From Cardiocondyla obscurior (lineage: Eukaryota; Arthropoda; Insecta; Hymenoptera; Formicidae), in the NCBI RefSeq assembly GCF_019399895.1, contig NC_091877.1, forward strand, positions 3,906,001-3,970,000: 64,000 bases of DNA. The letters are read 5' to 3'. Positions 11,507-21,339 of the stretch are shown here, one piece after another; within the stretch, counting starts at the first letter, position 1; the number at the start of each line of letters is the position of its first letter. The notes below the pieces were generated by a model. The model saw only the letters and a list, made by a program, of their open reading frames with translations. It had not been told where the DNA came from and made no database searches. The position numbers and the translations under genes are program-made.

Positions 11507-12163
11507 TGTGAGTCATGGCTCTGAGTCATGATGAAACGTCTTCTTGAACCAAGGCCAGCCTACAAGCCAATAGCAAAATTCGTTACCATATAAGGAACCA
11601 AGGTTGAACCTACGTGGACCAATCTAAAACTCTGTAACCAAATAAGGATTAACAAGGTCGGAACTACTCCTTTCCATTGTTCTAAAATAGTATATAAGCA
11701 GTTCAGAAAACCACAAGCGCACCTTTACCTTTTTCGCGCTCGCTCTCTAGTAAAAAGCTCTAAACCGGTCTCGTAAATTTTCTCGTAAAAATCAGAAAGT
11801 TCTTAAGTGTAAGCTCTCAGTTTTTAGATAGTCTCAGAAGGTCTCAAGTAGAAAGATTGTTCATAGCATCATACTATAATTTGGCAAGAGACATAGAGAG
11901 ATACAAATAGAAATACGCATATTGTAAATTCGTTAAACCATAAGACCGACTTTATTATTTATATTAAAACGTTGTAAAAATTTGTGTTTAGTAATAAATC
12001 GACTCTGGGAACAAATTGTCAACTCTTCAACAGTGAATTATTAAGTGACCTTTATCTTGGAGTTTTAGCCTCTTTAACCGCAGAAGAACCCTTTAAATAT
12101 TATTATTCATCATTACATGGTCAAACCAAGTCTCGAAACCACTTTGGACATTGAGACGTCACA
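11507..12163 (+). repeat. LTR-like block with TATA box
   Basis: Starts TGTGAGTC and ends GACGTCACA (TG...CA with a short imperfect inverted repeat). TATATAAG at 11691-11698 followed by a CT-rich GCGCTCGCTCTC stretch looks like a core promoter, and AATAAA near 11990 a polyadenylation signal, giving plus orientation. It cuts into a Gypsy RNase H reading frame at its right edge. I found no matching target duplication, so the left boundary is uncertain. Confidence 0.45.
11691..11698 (+). promoter_or_regulatory. TATA box of LTR-like block
   Basis: TATATAAG in AT-neutral surroundings, about 185 bp from the proposed LTR start. Arthropod-initiator-like sequence follows some 35 bp downstream. Confidence 0.4.
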
Positions 12164-12780
12164 CCGTGGAGAATTGTGCAATAAATTCCAGGTGTCGTGA
12201 TTGTCGTGAAGATGTCTTCGCTGAATCTTGCGCCAGAGCGTATGTGATAGGTTTGTGGTCAGTATATATGATGAAATCTCTTCCTTCTACCATATGCCGA
12301 AAATGTTTAATTGCTGTGTAGATTGCTAGCAACTCTTGGTCATATTGCGAATACTTTCTCTGGGCTGCTGAAAGCTTTTTGCTAAAGAAAGCCAGTGGTT
12401 TTACATCCTGGTCTTTCTTCTGCTGTAGTACTGCTCCGATGGTTGTATTTGATGCATCCGTGATTAGTACCAGTTCTGCTTCTATGTCCGGGTGAGCCAG
12501 CATTGTTGCTCTGGCTAATCCCTGCTTGCAGGCTTCAAAAGCTTCTTTTAGTTCCGTTGTCCACTCTATCTATGTTTTTCCGCTGTTTTCGTCCACCTAG
12601 CAAGCCGTTTAGTGACACCTGCTGTTGAGCTGCTCCTGGCACAAAACGTCTGTAGAAGTATATTGGGCCTAGGAATTGCCTCAATTGTTGTATAGTCTCT
12701 GGCCGTTTTATTTCTTTTATGGCTTTGACTTTTTCGGGTAAGGGTTATGTTCCTTCCTTCGACAGCATATATCTTAAGCC
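12164..12780 (-). pseudogene. Gypsy RT/RNase H fragment
   Basis: The open part encodes the start of RNase H: LITDASNTTIGAVLQQ, LAFFSKKLSAAQRKYS, YDQELLAIY and IIYTDHKPITYAL, ending abruptly at the LTR-like block. Upstream (12504-12780) broken frames encode the end of the reverse transcriptase region, including QLRQFLG and FYRRFVPGAAQQ. The piece is therefore an internal fragment, cut at one side by the LTR at 12163 and at the other by the Harbinger element. Confidence 0.8.
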
Positions 12781-13020
12781 CGATCTACATTACTGTAGTA
12801 AGCTTTAAGCTTTTTGCTTTAAGCCTTAATGTGTGACGTATTTTCGGTATTAAGACTTAATCTCTAAACTTTAAGCGAATTGGCCAATTCCCAATTCTTA
12901 AAGCATAAAACTTAAGACTATATAATCTTTCTCCATCGTTCTTCTTTTTTTCAGTCTTGTTACGTTTTTTGTATATCACAAAGATAGAACATAATGCAAA
13001 TAAAAAAATAAAATAAAAAA

Positions 13021-14543
13021 ATGGATATTAAATTATTACTTGCTTTATCTTCAGTTCACGTGCACAATATGGTTTTATTTATGTTTCTTAAAAAAAAATC
13101 AAAGAAGATGGTAGGTACGATACATAAATCAGCAGCGAAAAGAACTAGGAGTATATAATAATATGTTTAAAGAATTGTATTGTACGGACAAAGAACAATT
13201 TTTAGAGTACACTAGAATAAACATTATACAATTTGATGTTCTGTTCTCTTTGGTTAGTCCAGCAATGCAAAAAATTGGTCCCAGGAAGCCTTTATCTGCA
13301 AAACTTCGTCTAGCTGTGACATTGAGGTATATTACAGCATATAAAATATTTTTTAACATTAACGTGCATATGTGAATATATATATATATATATAACCTCA
13401 AAACATTCTATGTAAATAATTTATTTAACGTAATACATTTTTTTGTTTTTTTTGTTGTTGTTACAGCTATTTAGCAAGTGGTGATAGTCTTAAAAATATA
13501 TCTAAATATTATAGAATTGGTGCTTCAACCATTTATAAGGTCATACAAGAAACATGTGAATGTATTTGGAAAAATTTGTCACCCTTATGCCTTGCTGCAC
13601 CTTCAGTTAAGAAATGGAATGAAATAGCTGAACATTTTTATAACCGATGGAATCTGCCTAATTGTGTTGGTTCCATTGATGGAAAACACATTCGTATTCA
13701 ATGCCCACCTTTTACTGGTTCAGAAAACTTTAATTACAAAAAGTTTTTTAGCACAGTGTTAATGGCATGCTGCGATGCCAACTATTGCTTTACATGGGTA
13801 GAAGTTGGTGACTACGGTAAGATTAAACAATGAAAGTGCATAACACTGTTTAAAGTTTTAAAATAAGTTTATCATATTATTTACAAATTTTTATTTTTTT
13901 ATTTTAGGTTCTCTCCCAGACAGCAGTATTTTTGCCAACTCAGGATTAGGAAAAGCTTTGGAAACAGGATCATTAAATCTTCCACCACCTAAAAAATTAC
14001 CTGATTCACATGAGGTTCTACCTCATTCTTTTGTGGGTAATGAGACATTTCCTCTGCGAACAGATCTAATGCGTCCTTATTCAGGAAAAAGAATTAAAAG
14101 CGACAAAGAAAGAATATTTAATTACAGGTTATCTCGAGCTCGAAATATAATAGAAAATAGTTTTGGTATTCTTTCATCAAGATATGTATAATATATCTGT
14201 TTGAATAATGTAATAGTTTTTGAAATTAAATATTTATCATTAATGGTAATTTATAGGTGGAGAGTATTGTATTCATGTATCTGCATGAAACAAGAAAATA
14301 TGGAACAGATAGTGTTGGCTACAATGTCTTCACAATTTTTTAATGATGCGAGAAGACCGCGTAGATAAAAAAAGAATTTATTGCCCTACAACTTATGTCG
14401 ACAAAGAAAACGATGATGGGTCAGTTACGCCAGGAATGTGGCAAAGTGTTGTTCAAGATCCAAATTTATATAACATTGGTCGTTTAAATACCAATCATAC
14501 AGCCAAAAAAGCTGTAGATCAAAGAAATGTTTTAGCTGATTAG
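13021..14543 (+). pseudogene. PIF/Harbinger transposase, multi-exon
   Basis: Exon boundaries are visible. Coding from about 13111 (reading QQRKELGVYNNMFKEL) runs to 13326. An intron 13327-13466 (GT-AG) leads to exon 13467-13816, then intron 13817-13907, then exon 13908-14185. The DDE residues fall in SIDGKHIRI (Asp), LPDSSIF (Asp) and RARNIIENSFGIL (Glu), typical of Harbinger nucleases. The last exon (from about 14257, WRVLYS) carries a frame change near the T-run at 14335-14340 before YCPTTYVDKENDDGSV, ending at 14543. A possible left terminus, AGCCCGATCTACATTACTG preceded by TTA, is at about 12781. Partner gene: the minus-strand one at 15142-16325. Confidence 0.8.
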
Positions 14544-15141
14544 ATAATTTCTAAAGGAGAAGTGCCTTGGCAATCACAAATGATTCTTAATACCCATCAT
14601 GTAAATTTTCCTGCTCAATCCAGATAAACAATTTATTTATATATTATTTAATTTGTGTATGTACAAGTTATGTTCAAATAAATAAATTAATACGTAAATT
14701 ATCATATATATGTAGTTTTATTTGTTAAACAAAATAAAAACATACAAAATTAAAACATGAACATTTTAGTTCTAAGCATTATTGATATTATTAAACATAT
14801 TATACGTTACATTAAACATGTGAAACAAAAATTATGACATGCAAATCACAGTTGCGACAGTTTTTTATTAGAATTATAAAATTGTTATTGTATTATAACG
14901 CAAAAAAAAGTTATACTATATCACATTGTATTATAATCTAGCTTTAAAAGCTTAAAACTATTGATATAATTTTTTTACAGTCGGAAAAATCTCTTAAAGT
15001 AATTGTAAAATATATATTACATTATAACGGAAATAAAGTGTTTTACTATACTATATCATATTGTACGTTTCATATAGTTTTTTTTAATAATAAATATTGT
15101 ATAAAACAATTATATATTTGACATGTAACATTGGCAAAAAA
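14544..15141. other. Harbinger intergenic region
   Basis: AT-rich spacer between the convergent Harbinger transposase and its DNA-binding partner. AATAAA-type signals near 14680 would serve the transposase mRNA. A TTATAACG-type motif recurs near 14895 and 15020. No further gene seen. Confidence 0.4.
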
Positions 15142-16325
15142 TCATATTGAACATTTACTCTTGAAATTTTTAATTAGTTGCAAAATAGCTGTTAAACAGG
15201 ATAATTGATTTTCTGGTATTATTGATTGTAAAGCTTGTGAAATCACAAGTGCATTTGGACTAACATTTTCCTTTTCTTCAACTTTGTTATTGTTTAGGCT
15301 GGTAGAGATTTAATAATAATAGAATCAAGTGTAGTACATTTTGAGTTTCTCGTTTTATTGTACAATACAATATCGCCTGATATATTTTCGTTAAATAATT
15401 ATAATCAAAAATAAAATAAAAGATCTGAATTCCACAGCATTTTTAAACAAAGAAAAAAAGAAAATATATCAACTAAAAAGAATACAGTTAACCTGAAAAT
15501 AAGAAGAAATAAAGGGAAGAAAAATGTCAGGGTATCTGGTTATACGCCTGATTTTTTAATGAAAGTACAAGCTCGATGTTGAGAGCATGATTCTTTAATT
15601 GGTAGCTCGATGTTAAGAGCAAGGTTATTTTCGTATTGTTAGTTCGATGTTGAGAACTTATTTTGTCTTTCTTAAATAGCCCGTTGTTGAGAGCTTAATG
15701 ACTGTTTGCTCTAAGTTCTGAGCTAGGAAGCATTTGATTAAAAGAAAAAAAAATACTTCGCATTAAGTTAGTTGCTAACCGGTATAATAATGGCTTGAGA
15801 TTACCTGTGATTAGCTGAGAAAAAGTGCTTTCGATGGCCCTATGGCCTTTTTATTAAGATCAGGTGTTTCTCCTTAAAGAAGGCGTATTAATTTAGCCGG
15901 TTCTTACAACACTTAAATATAATGATAAATCTCAACGATTGCTGGCCTTCTCTCAATGTACACGTGGACGTTCTTCTCGTCTAAAAAACAGCAGAATGTC
16001 TCTCTGCTACGAACTTGCAAGAAAACAAAAAGGAAGGATAGAGTAGGGATGCGCGACCAATCGCGCGTTATCAGATTATTCTCTACTGCCGGGAATTTTG
16101 AACATTGCCAGGGCTGTGATAATGCCGCAACAGTTATTTTTATATACTTCTGCCACATCACAAATCGCTTGTGATGATTTATGAAGCAAATTTTCTAAAT
16201 GTTCGTTGCTAGTTTTTCTTTTTTTTTTGGAAAATTATCAAGAAAAGGTACCAAAATTTGCTGTGTAGAATTTTTTGTTTGTATGTTTTTTCTCTGTGAT
16301 GAACAACTGTAGGCAATTTATGTAA
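15142..16325 (-). pseudogene. Harbinger second gene (MADF/Myb-like), C-terminal part, split by an LTR
   Basis: The minus strand encodes a Lys/Ser-rich segment (NFPKKKRKTSNEHLENLLHK, about 16170-16250). After removal of the insertion at 15291-16132 it continues in the region encoding NALVISQALQSIIPEN and LTAILQLIKNFKSK, stopping at TGA 15142-15144. This helical C-terminal tail is what Harbinger elements place on their MADF/Myb-like DNA-binding protein, which helps the transposase enter the nucleus. The N-terminal DNA-binding domain is not visible; sequence upstream of 16325 is unrelated, so the gene is truncated as well as interrupted. Confidence 0.65.
15291..16132. repeat. Solo LTR, 842 bp, in Harbinger second gene
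   Basis: Starts TGTTTAGG, ends CCGCAACA (TGTT/AACA inverted ends), and is flanked by the 5-bp duplication GTTAT at 15286-15290 and 16133-16137. It interrupts a reading frame whose two halves lie on either side. Internally, AGCTCGATGTTGAGAGC-like units recur four or five times between 15570 and 15700. No open reading frame of note. Confidence 0.85.
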
Positions 16326-16509
16326 AAGGTACAGCAATGATGTACGCTCTGCACGCTAACGGTTCAGATGGTCCGCCATAGAACAGGTGGGCTGTGTAGA
16401 TGGCAGCTTGCTCAAACCCAAGTATAAGAAGGATCCTAGATGGCGAGCAGATCGAGGGAGGACGTCGTCTGCAGGGTAGTGGGCAGACGGGCTTACCTCA
16501 ATAAAGTTG
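16326..16509. other. Unassigned sequence before minisatellite
   Basis: Moderately GC-rich and without recognisable coding. CCTCAATAAAGTT at 16496-16508 reappears as CCTCAATAAAATT at about 16826, just beyond the minisatellite. The array may therefore be an internal expansion of a larger repeat. Confidence 0.3.
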
Positions 16510-16530
16510 GTGGCGGTGCAGATAGACACA

Positions 16531-16822
16531 GTTTGATTGGACACAGTGCGATTTGACACAGTTCGATTGGACACAGAGTGATTGGACACAGAGCGATTGG
16601 ACACAGAGTGATTGGACACGTGCAATTGGACACAAAAAGATGCCCACAGTTCAATTGCCCACTGTGCTATTGCCCACCAAAAGTTGAAAAACGTTCGATT
16701 ACCCACAGTGCTATTGCCAACAGTTTAATTGCCCACTGTGCAATTGCTCACAGTTCGATTGCCCACTGTGCTTTTGCCCATAGTTCGATTGCCCACCGTG
16801 CTATTGCCCACAGTTCGATCGA
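16531..16822. repeat. 15-bp minisatellite, two variant blocks
   Basis: Block one (16531-16635) repeats GATTGGACACAGAGC with variants, about seven units. Block two (16640-16822) repeats ATTGCCCACAGTTCG / ATTGCCCACTGTGCT, about eleven units. The two consensus units share ATTG..CACAG, so one probably evolved from the other. Long open frames on both strands are by-products of a period divisible by three. Confidence 0.85.
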
Positions 16823-16839
16823 TTGACCTCAATAAAATT

Positions 16840-17422
16840 AACACTCCTATTTCGGAATTTTTAATTTTTGTTATACCCAATCGATTGTTAGTCGTTTGTT
16901 ATTGAATGTTAGATAAAGAAAAATGTTTGTTGGATAATATTTTTTACAGAAATTAAAAAATAAATTTGAGTATAAAGTTAGCACCCCAAGTAAAATTTTT
17001 ACTTCTACTTACGCTTAATTGATGCGCAATCGTTTGTTATTCCCGAATATGCAAAAAAAATCGTTTGTTAGATCATAGTTTTTCTAAAAAATAGCAAAAA
17101 TATAATAAGAAGCAAGTGCGAATTTTAGGTCGTTATTTATGAATACCAGCCTTAACTGATTGTGAGTTTCCTCTCTATGTTACATTCAATGGATTAAATT
17201 TAAAATGCAAAGAAATCAAACTGCCGCAGATATACAAAAAAAACACATTCTTTGCATTTTAAGTTTTACGTGGATTAATAACTGTCCAAGCGTATCAAGA
17301 TTTACACATCAATTACAATGGGTTGGGTTGGGTTAGTTTTAACAATCGTGAGGCCTCCCACAGGAGGACCGAACCTTCTATCTGCCATTTTTTATTATGG
17401 AGAAAATTATAAATTTAATAAA
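16840..17422. other. AT-rich, no gene seen
   Basis: AT-rich sequence with a CGATTGTTAGTCGTTTGTTA-like phrase recurring near 16880 and 17030, and a short TTGGGTTGGGTTAG run at about 17321. Nothing codes convincingly. Confidence 0.3.
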
Positions 17423-17525
17423 GTTTCGGTCAAGTGTCTGTGAATATAATAAATATCTTTATTAAAATTGGAAAACGAAAGTTTAATAATGGTATTTATT
17501 ATATTCACAGACACTTGACCGGAAC
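17423..17525. repeat. 33-bp inverted repeat
   Basis: Arms 17423-17455 and 17493-17525 are reverse complements with one mismatch (TTTCGGTCAAGTGTCTGTG in the left arm), separated by 37 bp. It lies against the edge of the Gypsy 3' LTR and each arm contains AATAAA-like sequence. It may be the LTR end duplicated in inverse orientation, or a foldback element. Confidence 0.75.
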
Positions 17526-17530
17526 TTTTA

Positions 17531-18378
17531 TAACGGTGGCGACTTTAGTGTCGCGTAGGTTTGCCGGATTGAGGCTCGCCGGAGCCAGGGTTCGTAAGAG
17601 CGCGATGGTTTTGGGCTCCTAGTTGTGGCCTAGGCCGACGGGAGCGCCCGTCGACGAGATCGAGGTTGCTTGGGCTGGCTCGAGGGGCAGCGGTCGGGAG
17701 CGCCCGACCGCGGCAATGCCGGCAACTGGTTGTCGCGCGGCGGATCCGTTGCCGGACGGAAGCGCCCGTCCGGGGGATCGTGTGGGCACGGAGTGCCTTG
17801 GAGGTGGCAGTCGTCGGGAGCGCCCGACGGCGGCGATGCCGGTGACGAAGAGTCGTGCGGCAGATCTTATAGCCTGGACGGAAGCGCCTGTCCAGGGGAT
17901 CTCGGTGGCCCGGACTAGCCGGGGGCGCCGGCGGTATCCGGTCGCCTTGGTGGTGGAGCCTCGGGAGCGCCCGAGGTCTCCAGGAACCTGAAGATATACT
18001 CTGTCTTGAGAGCGCCCAAGACAGCGGAAGACTCTCACCGGGAGCGCTCGGGGACGACTCGGGAGCGCCCGAGTCGAAGAGTACTAGAGAGGGCTTCGGG
18101 AGCGCCCAAAGCCTATCGGAGCTAGAGGACGTGATCGTGATCAGGATTCGAAACAGACAAGGTACTGGCTCTGCCGCGAGCTCGGCTTATATAGCCGCCG
18201 AGATGAGAGTGGGGGAGCTCCCACTCTTACCTCGGCGGTGCGCGCCATCGTCGGGCCGGTGGTCGCCCGGCGAACCTCCATGGCGCGTCCGGTGCTGCCT
18301 GGGCCGGTGGTCGCCCAGGACTTTCTCGGTGACGGCGTTGGCCGTCTAGGGCGGTTGGCCTAAACCCTCGCCACATCA
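17531..18378 (-). repeat. Putative Gypsy 3' LTR with hairpin array
   Basis: On the minus strand the block follows the end of pol and a purine tract (TTAAGGAGGGGA, 18379-18390), so it sits where the 3' LTR belongs. It starts TGATGTGGCGAGG and ends near TCGCCACCGTTA, with TGGCGA/TCGCCA inverted near the ends. The far boundary is approximate because no partner LTR is in the window. It is very GC-rich and contains a tandem array of hairpins (separate entry), plus two hairpins with the loop CGGTGGTC near 18252-18320 and a longer one at 18199-18240. Confidence 0.55.
17636..18113. other. Array of ten hairpins with a conserved AGCG loop
   Basis: Ten stem-loops share the core GGGAGCGCCC (or GGAAGCGCC), with different but self-complementary flanks. 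Positions: 17636-17653, 17691-17710, 17752-17773, 17812-17829, 17873-17896, 17959-17976, 18001-18024, 18038-18051, 18055-18076 and 18092-18113. Stems are 5-9 bp; examples are CGACTCGGG/CCCGAGTCG, CTGTCTTG/CAAGACAG and CCTCGGG/CCCGAGG. Hairpins 2+3 and 4+5 form two tandem units of about 120 bp whose stems differ but still pair. This could be a structured RNA region of the LTR or palindromic protein-binding sites. No function is known to me. Confidence 0.85.
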
Positions 18379-20003
18379 TCCCCTCCTTAAGGGGCGTCCT
18401 CTATGCGCTTGCAGGTAAGCAGGGTGCCGTTCCCGTCAAACCGCAGCAGCCATTTATCGCTGGTAGTACGTGCCCGGTACTTGCGGTTTTTCCAGACTGC
18501 CGATATTGGGACGTCTATAGTCTCTCCGGTCGGCAGTCTGACCTTCACGAACGGGTCGTCGGTTCCCGGTTGGTCCCGCATCATCGCCCTGCAGTTGAAC
18601 ACTTCGGGCGTCGGCCATTGTGGTGGAGGTGGTTCCACGAGTCGTGGCCGTGGTGGCGGTGGTCCTTAAAACATCTGCATTGGTGGTGCCGGCGGCCTAA
18701 ACGGTGGTGGTGGCGGCGGCCTAAACGATGGTGGTGACGGCCTAAAAGGTGGTAGTGACGGCGGCCGAAGCGGTGGTAGTAGCGGCCTGGGTCTTGGTTG
18801 CCACCCTGGTCTGCTTGGTGGTGCTGGCGGTGCTCGTGGGCTTGGCGGTGGTCTTCCCGCTGCCCGGGCGTCCAGTGCCTCTGTAGCCGCTGTCAGCGTG
18901 TCGAGCGTCCGACGCCTTGCCGTCGGTTCCGTCACTTGTCGTCTTCGCAGTCTGCCCGCGTGTGGCGGCTCCGATAACCACCGCGTGTGACGGACTTGCG
19001 TCTGGTCACCCCTCTGCACCCTCGATCCCACTTTCGGGACCCCGCGCCTCGGGTCCGGTGGTTCGGCTTCCCGCTGTGGTCTTGGCTCCTCGTCGCTTAA
19101 GTCACTCAAACTATCCCCGAAAATGTCCAGGATATCTTGATCCGCCATGGTCGGTATATCGCTGGGTATTGAAGCACTGGTCCCGGCTGCTTGCTTTATA
19201 TACCCTGCTACTGGGTCACGTAGCTCATTATCCGGTGGGGGACCTACTTTAAGGTCGTGCACATGAATTTGTTTGTGCCACTTTCTATGTGCGTCCTTCA
19301 AGTCCACAATTACTGGCGAGTGGATTTTACCGATTTTCATTGGCCCGACGTACTTAGCGGCTAATTTTGCATTGATTTCCGCGCTTTTCTTTGACAGCGT
19401 ATGTTGCCGTTTCCACACTACATCCCCGATCCTTGGGCGCCATTCTCGGCGTCTGAGGTTGTAGTGCCCTTCCTGATGTTGGAAGGCTCATGCCATATTT
19501 ATTCGTACTACCTCATATGCTTCTTTTAGCCATCTTTGCGTCTGGTGTGGGTGCGTCGGCGTGGCGTGTCGTCGATCATCCGGGTGTGGTAGTGCTAGTT
19601 CCCGGCCGTGGTTTAGGAACGCCGGGGTGTATCCCGTAGCTTCGTGTCGCGCCGTGTTAAATGCGAATTGTAGGGAACTTAGGTGTTCGTTCCAATGTCG
19701 ATGATTCCGTCCCGTAAATTGCGCTATCATTGTTTTAACCGTGCGATTTGTCCTTTCCACGGGGTTACACTGTGGCGTATAAACCGGCGTTGTACGGTGG
19801 TTGATTTTCCAGCTTTGCAGTAGCTCTTTCAGGTGTTTTGACTTTAACTGTGTTTCATTATCCGATATGATCGTATCGGGGCATCCATGACGAAATATAA
19901 TTCTTTCCGTGACTGCTCTGGTTATGACTGGAGCGGTGGCTCGTCGCAGCGGTTGGAGCTCTACCCATTTTGAGAAACGATCTTGCATTACTAGTAGCCA
20001 CGT

Positions 20004-21339
20004 TGTGCTAAATTTATTCATTTAATAAATTTGAAAAACCATAGAAACAAAACTTTAAAACCATAGATTGCTCTTTATCGAAGTCGAAGGTAAACCCGCG
20101 ATTCTGCCAAGAACGCAATGAACAAAAGAAATTTCACACCGGCTATAATTTAGCACAAATCAAATTTGGAACGTGAAGAGAAATTACGCATACGATTCGC
20201 AATAGGGTAAACGCAACGCACACGGAACGCGAGAAAGATACGCAACGCAACGGAGAAAGATACGCAACGCAACGGAAAAGATACGCAACGCAACGCGAGA
20301 AAGATACGCAACGCAACGGAAAAGGATACGCAACGCAACGCGAGAAAGATATACGTAACGGAACGGAAAGAGATACGCAACGGAACGCGAGAAAGACACA
20401 GCGCACGCAATAGAACGCAGAAAAAATACTCTGGGCTGCCGGCACGCGGCGATACAATGCCCACTCCCAGGACCCCACCGAGAACGGATCGGCTTCCGAA
20501 CTTTCCTAACACGCGCGCAGGACGTGTCACGACACTCGCGGATTCCTGCTCGAAACTCCCCCCCCCCTTTCACCCCGGGGCTCCACGCAACACGCTCGCA
20601 AATACTCGCCGCACGCCGTCTTCACGTGATGGCTGCGACTCGACGTCCCACGTCGTGATGAACACGGCATTCCGCCGATTACAGATTTTTCCCTCGGTAA
20701 CTGAATATACCCGGAGAGCCGGTATGGTCCCACGACGCGGCGGAATCCGTCGTCGCCGTCTTCAAATCCGCTCTGCTGCGGTACTCGCGCCGGCACCCCG
20801 TGCTGGTCACGTGATCGGTGGGTGATCGTCAACTCCTCACTGAATTTCTCAAAAGAGCTGTAGCACAGGATTGCCAGCCCCTGGCCGGAACCTGTTTATT
20901 AAAACATAATTAAATTTTCGATACCGGGCGACTCCTGGCCCTTCGTCACAAAACGGCACTCACGGTACGGCACGTGATAACCGCGTGCTCAACAGCTTGC
21001 CGGTCGCTCTCCCTCGTCGTCAGTCCCGCCGGGCGGAAAATTCATGTGAGACTCGCTCGGCGAAATCACTCAAGCCCTTCACGGGCGGAAAATCTATGGG
21101 AGAAGTCTTCCCTGTCGGCGACAGCCTCCGCACTACCTCGTCGTCGGTCCCGTCGGCAGAGTTCGGCACCTCGGTCTCCGTGCGACTAACTTGAGACTCG
21201 CGAACGGGCCCGTTGCCAGGCCAACCGCGCCGAAGCAATACTCATTACGGTGTCGGTACCGCCAATTTTCGCGAGTCGGTAAATCGCCAGGTCGGTAAGC
21301 CGACACCGAAACCGCGAGATAACGCAGTTTTTTGTTACA
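20004..21339 (-). repeat. Solo LTR, 1336 bp, inside Gypsy integrase
   Basis: Flanked by the 4-bp duplication ACGT (20000-20003 and 21340-21343). Removing the block plus one ACGT brings the two halves of the integrase into one frame. Read on the minus strand it starts TGTAACAAAAAACTGCG and ends TTTAGCACA. Orientation is inferred from the TGTAAC start shared with other LTRs here. GC-rich, with a minisatellite near its left end. Confidence 0.9.
20205..20420. repeat. Minisatellite in solo LTR (about 21-24 bp unit)
   Basis: Repeats GATACGCAACGCAACGGAAA with variants (AACGCGAGAAA in alternate units), about nine units. The three frames on the minus strand stay open only because of the repeat. Confidence 0.8.

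Noticed and set aside
16510..16825. Possible CRISPR array
   Set aside because: Repeats are directly abutting 15-mers without unique spacers, in eukaryotic TE-rich DNA.
17321..17336. Telomere-like GGGTTGGGTTAG
   Set aside because: Too short and not the arthropod TTAGG repeat; probably chance.
17619..18038. Open frames of 122-139 codons on both strands
   Set aside because: They overlap the hairpin array; repeated GGGAGCGCCC units in three frames keep them open.
20143..20573. Three overlapping minus-strand open frames of 111-129 codons
   Set aside because: All three frames are open over the same minisatellite, so none is evidence of coding.
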